Shown piece by piece: positions 32,822 to 37,189 of a DNA stretch of 37,189 nt. Below the pieces are notes generated by a model, which ran no database searches, was not told the DNA's origin, and saw only the letters and a program-made list of their open reading frames with translations. The position numbers and the translations under genes were made by a program. The stretch spans positions 1-37,189 of the forward strand of contig CAMCSM010000018.1 of the NCBI GenBank assembly GCA_945877805.1, written 5' to 3'. The stretch comes from Methylacidiphilum caldifontis. Its GTDB lineage: Bacteria; Verrucomicrobiota; Verrucomicrobiia; Methylacidiphilales; CAMAQI01. Each line of letters starts with the position of its first letter. Position 1 is the stretch's first letter.

Positions 32822-35011
32822 ATGAAATATTTCCCATGCTTTGTTGTTTTTTGGTTTTTTATGATTCTTTCTCCCAAGATGCCTGCATCTAGCGAGAATA
32901 TTGAAAAAGTGCCCCCTCTTTTTCCGAAGGTGATGTGGCAGGGAGGAGAAAGGGAAAGTGCCTTGATTCAAAAGTTTTATCAAACGCATGATTATTATCT
33001 TTTCAATTTATATGCGACACTTTGGGATGCTTGGCTTCCCGAAATCGCTCTTTCCATGTATGAACGAAAGAACGGGGAAGAAGTCTTAGGTAAAAAAACA
33101 AAATGGCTCCTCGATATCCGCGATATAGATCAATCTGGATATGTTTCTACAATGCAACATCGCGGGTTAGGGCATCCTTTGGGTTGGCCCTTTCCTCTTT
33201 TCACGCAAATAGAGGGACCGGGATGGGTCTTTGGCGCTCCTGGACTCCCCTATGTGGGAGGTCACAACATAGAGCTCATTGAAAATCTGAATGGGTGGGA
33301 GTTGAAAGGCGTTGAAATGGGGGAGCCCACTGAGAATTCAGGAAGAAAATTTAATTTGACCCAAGCAAACGCGGAGATGACGACTCCCTTTATATCATCA
33401 TCCCGGAATGCGGCACCAAATTTCCGTCTCGATTTAAAGCAAATGGATCCAACGATGAAAATCAGACCTTATCTTCAATTGAAAACAAAAAAGAAGATGA
33501 ATTTTGAGAGTTTCAAAAAAGTCTATTTCGAGTTAGCAAAGCGAAATCCGGAATGCGATTATTATTGGGCTCAAGTGCATCCTTTTGTAGATGAGGGGGA
33601 TCTTATCACAGGAATCAAACTGGGCTTTGAAAATAATACCCCGGGGTCGATCGATCTTCAGGTTTTTGCGTCCGCAGTGGATACGCGGCATCCGCTGAAC
33701 AATGCCTCCTATTTGAAGGGGATTTCGGACTATTATCTTTGGACGGGAGATGTTAATTTTCTCTCAAAAAATATAGAAAAAGCGAGAAAAGCCCTCGAAT
33801 ACATGGTCACGGAATTTGATTTGAAATCGGGGATTGGAAAGATTCCTTGGTTCGGCCATAATGGAAAAAGCGGTCTTCGTGTTCAAGGGGGACACGTGGA
33901 AATGATTCCTGGGATGGGGATTGGCTCGAACTACTTCGACTTGCTACCTTGCGGAGGGGATGATTTTTATACGACGATCTATGGCTATTTCGCTTTGAAG
34001 AAATGGGCGGATATCGAGGAGATGATCGAAAAAAACGCTGCATTATCCATCCCGTCCGCCAAGGCCGATTATTCGTCGTCGTCGCTGAGAAAAATAGCCG
34101 ATAATTTGAGAAAGAAGGGGAGCGAAAGATTTTGGGATCCGAAGGTCGGTCGTTTTGTGACTAGTATCGACGTCGATGGTGTTGCCCATGACTATGGATT
34201 TACGACTCTTAACTTGGAAGCGATCCACTACGGTTTTGCGGACAAGGAGAAAAGTGCCTCGATTCTGAGTTGGATCGATGGTGCGAGAAAGATCGAGGGG
34301 GATACCTCCCAGGGATCGGATATCTATCATTGGAGAATGGGGCCCCGCGTCACAACGAAAAGGAACGTTGATTGGTATACCTGCGTGTGGAATGCCCCGA
34401 GTTCGATTCCTTGGGGAGATCAAATTCAGGATGGGGGGTCTGTTATTGGATTTTCGTATTTCGATCTGATGGCGAGGTTGAAAAATTTGGGAAGTGAAAA
34501 CGCGAAGAAACGTGTTTTGGAGATATTGAGTTGGTTTGAAGAGACTCAAAATGAGGGGGGATACCGTGCTTACTATTCTAAACCGGATCGAGGAACACTT
34601 CAAGGAGGGGGACCTCCGGGAGGACTGGGAGTCGACAATGAGTTTTACGAATCGCTCTTGCTCCCACAGGTTTTTCTTCAAGGCTTCTTCGGTTTTGAAC
34701 CGAAAACCGATGGCTTTGCGCTTGATCCTAAAATTCCTTCCGATTGGAAGAACTACGAAGTCTCCGCATTTTCCTGGAAGGGGGGATTGATGCGAATCAA
34801 AGCGATTGACGCCCGTCATTGGGAGATCGAGCGGTTAAGCGGAGATCCGTTGAAAACATTGCTTTATCTCAAGGAAAATCTCAAAGGAACCGTCCTGACA
34901 AAAGGGGGTGATAAAAAAGAGAGTCGCAATGAATTCAAAATCACCGCTGATCACCCCGCTCTTTTAATAGTTCTTGAAATCGGAAAACCTGTTGAAATAC
35001 AAATCGACTGA
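32822..35011 (+). CDS. Six-hairpin ((alpha/alpha)6) glycoside hydrolase
   Basis: 729 residues with a signal peptide (MKYFPCFVVFWFFMILSPKMPAS). The middle (about residues 270-620) is an alternating helical barrel: SYLKGISDYYLWTGDVNFL, KARKALEYMVTEFD and GGDDFYTTIYGYFALKKWAD, with acidic spots and many Trp/Tyr. The C-terminal beta-domain begins FFGFEPKTDGFALDPKIPSDW, the pattern seen at the end of GH65/78/94/95-like enzymes. The specific family and the substrate cannot be decided by eye; a catalytic pair is not assigned. It is in one run with the jelly-roll gene (6 bp). Confidence 0.75.
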   Translation: MKYFPCFVVFWFFMILSPKMPASSENIEKVPPLFPKVMWQGGERESALIQKFYQTHDYYLFNLYATLWDAWLPEIALSMYERKNGEEVLGKKTKWLLDIRDIDQSGYVSTMQHRGLGHPLGWPFPLFTQIEGPGWVFGAPGLPYVGGHNIELIENLNGWELKGVEMGEPTENSGRKFNLTQANAEMTTPFISSSRNAAPNFRLDLKQMDPTMKIRPYLQLKTKKKMNFESFKKVYFELAKRNPECDYYWAQVHPFVDEGDLITGIKLGFENNTPGSIDLQVFASAVDTRHPLNNASYLKGISDYYLWTGDVNFLSKNIEKARKALEYMVTEFDLKSGIGKIPWFGHNGKSGLRVQGGHVEMIPGMGIGSNYFDLLPCGGDDFYTTIYGYFALKKWADIEEMIEKNAALSIPSAKADYSSSSLRKIADNLRKKGSERFWDPKVGRFVTSIDVDGVAHDYGFTTLNLEAIHYGFADKEKSASILSWIDGARKIEGDTSQGSDIYHWRMGPRVTTKRNVDWYTCVWNAPSSIPWGDQIQDGGSVIGFSYFDLMARLKNLGSENAKKRVLEILSWFEETQNEGGYRAYYSKPDRGTLQGGGPPGGLGVDNEFYESLLLPQVFLQGFFGFEPKTDGFALDPKIPSDWKNYEVSAFSWKGGLMRIKAIDARHWEIERLSGDPLKTLLYLKENLKGTVLTKGGDKKESRNEFKITADHPALLIVLEIGKPVEIQID

Positions 35012-35097
35012 TTTTACCGGAAAACCAGCTTTTTTGAGTGCTAAGTTCAAGGAAAAGATTGTATAAAATGAGGGATTTAAGTTAAATTCTCTCCAAA

Positions 35098-35131
35098 GAT
35101 CAGTGTGCATCAGCGAAAATAAGCGGTCCCT
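35098..35131 (+). repeat. Dispersed repeat family A, degenerate copy
   Basis: GATCAGTGTGCATCAGCGAA then AATAAGCGGTCCC aligns with the family A copy at 15735 (GTGT.CATCAGCG..., GCGGT). It lies in the 253-nt gap between the glycosidase and the autotransporter. The gap shows no gene or clear promoter. Confidence 0.5.
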
Positions 35132-35264
35132 TCTCTGACTCTCAAGATCGATTCGCTTTGCACCAAACCCTTTCACTCCCCGTTTCAAGACATTGAAACC
35201 TTTCGTAGCACTGAATTTTTACTTGAAATATGTAAAAAAACACCACATGCTTTATCGAGTTCAT

Positions 35265-37189
35265 ATGAAAACTTTCCGTTTTAAGATTTTTTTTGTTTTT
35301 TATATGATTTTTTTATCTTTCCGACACTCGCTTTTAGGAGCCTCCGTTTATACGGGAGTCGCAGGCGGGGATTTTGCCACGGGGGGGAATTGGAACGCAG
35401 GAGTTCCCATTGCTGATACAGGTTTTATCATCAACGGAAGTTCCACCATTTTATCGACGGTACTGGGCGGTTCTGTTGCGCAACTTTTTATCGGTCATGG
35501 AGGAGGGAATGGAACGCTTACCATTCAAGCGGGGGGAAGCTTAACGACGACCAGTGGTATCAGTTTAGGCCGAGATGCGGCAAGGACGGGAATCATGACT
35601 ATTTCCGGAGGAAGTGCCACGATTAACGGGAATCTGACTATTGGAGATTGGGATGGGGCTGTAAACGGAGGGGCTTCGACCCTTAATTTCAGTTCAGGAA
35701 CATTAAACACCAATACAACTGTTGAATCGGGGAATGGCAATGCAGGGAGCCTGATCGATATGTCGGGTGGAACATGGACACTCACCAACGGAAATCTCGA
35801 TCTGACCCGGCGCAATGCCTCCACTCTGACGATGAGCGGTGGAGCGATGACTTTTGATGCGACACACGGGATCACCTTTGGAGTTGGAGGAGGCACAGGG
35901 GGAATCCTCAACCTCACAGGAGGAACGATCACTCTCGGAACCCAAGGCATCGCCTCGGCAGGAGGATCGCATACCCTCAATTTGGGAGGTGGAACACTCA
36001 AAGCGGGAGCAACATGGAGTTCCTCGATGAATATGGCACTCACAGGAACAGGCGGCGATGTCACCTTTGATACCAATGGAAATCAAATCACGTTGACCGG
36101 AGCGTTGACCGGAACAGGAGGTCTGATAAAAGCCTCCACAGGAACGCTCAATGTCAATGGCACCTCGAACACCTATTCAGGAACCACAACAATCAATGCT
36201 GGAACCGTAAAAGCGGGGGCGGCGAACGCGCTCAGTTCGAGTTCAGCCGTGAGCTTGGCGAACACGGCAGGAGCGATTTTAGATTTAAATAGTTTTAGTA
36301 ATACGATCGGATCACTTGCAGGCGGAGGAACGACCGGAGGAAACGTGACGCTTGGGACCGCAACGCTCACCACGGGGGGGGATAACACAAGCACGACTTA
36401 CGCAGGGGTGATCTCAGGAACAGGAGCGGTGATTAAAAATGGAACGGGAACACAAACCTTTACGGGAACGAATACGACCAGTGGAACGTTGACGATCAAT
36501 GCCGGAACGGGATCGATCGGAACGGCTGCGGGAGGAAGTTGGGCCGGATCTGTGATTGCGAATTCGGGAGGAACCCTCAAAGGACGGGGAACGATCGGAG
36601 GCAACGTGACGATTAACTCTGGAGCGACTTATGCTCCTGGAAACTCTCCAGGGATTCAGTCGATCGTCGGAAACCTAACCCTCGCCTCCGGTTCCCGGAC
36701 GGAGATTGAGATCGATGGAGCGACTCCCGGGAATGGAGCGGGGTTCCATGATCAGATCAACGTCACAGGAACCGTGACGATCCAAGGGGGAACGATCGCT
36801 CCGATGAATCTCTTTAGTGGCTCCAGTGGCTACACCCCTGCCGCAGGTCATCGCTTTGCGGCGATTACAGGAAGTTCGGTCACGGGAACCTTTACGACGA
36901 TTGATAACTCTGGAAACACCGCCGGACTCTCCTTTATTCCAGAATACACTAACAACACCGTTTTTCTACGAACAACCTTTTCAACCTTCGCCAATAACAG
37001 CACCTTGGGACTCACAGGGAATCAGATCCAAGTGGCGGCGCAGCTCGACAGTTTTCGACCGGCCACGATTGTGACGGGAGCCAATGCCACTGATGCCGAT
37101 CGGATTTATGGAGCTTTGACGTTATTGAATAATGAAGGGGTGAAGAGTGCGATCACGCAGATGAGTCCTGAGAAATTAAGCGCAATGCC
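35265..37189 (+). CDS. Autotransporter with beta-strand repeats (3' end beyond window)
   Basis: An open frame from ATG 35265 runs without stop to the window edge (641 codons). A signal peptide (core IFFVFYMIFLSFRHSLLGA) is followed by a Gly/Thr/Asn/Ser-rich passenger. Autotransporter-associated beta-strand repeats are visible (GLIKASTGTLNVNGTSNTYS and AVIKNGTGTQTFTGTNTTSG, each followed by GTxTINAGT). GNVTINSGATYAPGNSPG and the linker QVAAQLDSF...GALTLLNNEGVKSAI precede what should be an outer-membrane beta-barrel beyond the edge. It would be displayed on the surface or secreted. A run of eight G (36374-36381) lies in the passenger. Confidence 0.9.
   Translation, partial: MKTFRFKIFFVFYMIFLSFRHSLLGASVYTGVAGGDFATGGNWNAGVPIADTGFIINGSSTILSTVLGGSVAQLFIGHGGGNGTLTIQAGGSLTTTSGISLGRDAARTGIMTISGGSATINGNLTIGDWDGAVNGGASTLNFSSGTLNTNTTVESGNGNAGSLIDMSGGTWTLTNGNLDLTRRNASTLTMSGGAMTFDATHGITFGVGGGTGGILNLTGGTITLGTQGIASAGGSHTLNLGGGTLKAGATWSSSMNMALTGTGGDVTFDTNGNQITLTGALTGTGGLIKASTGTLNVNGTSNTYSGTTTINAGTVKAGAANALSSSSAVSLANTAGAILDLNSFSNTIGSLAGGGTTGGNVTLGTATLTTGGDNTSTTYAGVISGTGAVIKNGTGTQTFTGTNTTSGTLTINAGTGSIGTAAGGSWAGSVIANSGGTLKGRGTIGGNVTINSGATYAPGNSPGIQSIVGNLTLASGSRTEIEIDGATPGNGAGFHDQINVTGTVTIQGGTIAPMNLFSGSSGYTPAAGHRFAAITGSSVTGTFTTIDNSGNTAGLSFIPEYTNNTVFLRTTFSTFANNSTLGLTGNQIQVAAQLDSFRPATIVTGANATDADRIYGALTLLNNEGVKSAITQMSPEKLSAM

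Noticed and set aside
35525-36076. 183-residue open frame on the minus strand opposite the autotransporter
   Set aside because: Val/Pro-rich translation of the antisense of Gly/Thr repeats. The plus frame has a signal peptide and known repeat types and stays open to the window end.
1-37189. CRISPR array, tRNA or rRNA genes
   Set aside because: No regularly spaced direct repeats of CRISPR length, no tRNA cloverleaf or rRNA-like stretch was recognised; repeats present are dispersed and irregular.

Overview
The window looks like a piece of a Verrucomicrobiota (PVC group) chromosome of moderate GC. Pointers are a pair of prepilin-like genes resembling the Verru_Chthon cassette proteins, an exosortase fused to an EpsI domain, an autotransporter built of the beta-strand repeats common in that phylum, several secreted glycoside hydrolases, and short dispersed intergenic repeats. 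This is an inference from gene content; there is no rRNA gene to settle it. I saw no rRNA, tRNA or CRISPR array.

Layout. 0.2-3.4 kb (minus strand): a sigma-54 response regulator translationally coupled to a GT-C type membrane glycosyltransferase. 3.6-5.0 kb (minus): terC and a small TPR protein. 5.0-5.7 kb (minus): a Phd/VapC-type toxin-antitoxin pair with a clear promoter and operator. 5.8-11.5 kb (plus): a VirB4-like ATPase, an 800-residue helical protein overlapping it by 4 bp, and a glycine-rich lipoprotein candidate; no other conjugation or type IV secretion gene is present. 11.7-18.8 kb (plus): a YhiN-type flavoprotein, a GH5 hydrolase, the exosortase-EpsI fusion and a GH2 hydrolase. 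18.8-21.3 kb (minus): a LuxR-type response regulator and a coupled pair formed by an HTTM-like membrane protein and a single-pass partner. 21.5-25.9 kb (plus): a second, RHH/PIN toxin-antitoxin pair, two glycosyltransferases and moeA. 25.9-35.0 kb: a GH106-like rhamnosidase (minus) divergent from a GPH sugar:cation symporter, then two pseudopilins, a secreted jelly-roll-like protein and a six-hairpin glycosidase. 35.3 kb to the end: the start of an autotransporter cut by the window edge.

How it fits together. The right half reads as polysaccharide breakdown and uptake (GH5, GH2, GH106-like, six-hairpin enzyme, GPH symporter) beside cell-surface building (glycosyltransferases, exosortase, autotransporter). 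The left part holds accessory material: a toxin-antitoxin pair and an orphan VirB4 operon whose codon usage is C-rich, unlike the G-rich plus-strand genes that follow.

The most unusual signal not explained by genes is a set of short dispersed repeats (families A, B, C and a hairpin D). They sit at gene borders, and several run into reading frames: one encodes the last residues of a PIN toxin and holds the start codon of the next gene, another encodes the hydrophobic N-terminal segment of the 800-residue protein, and others extend two open frames falsely upstream.
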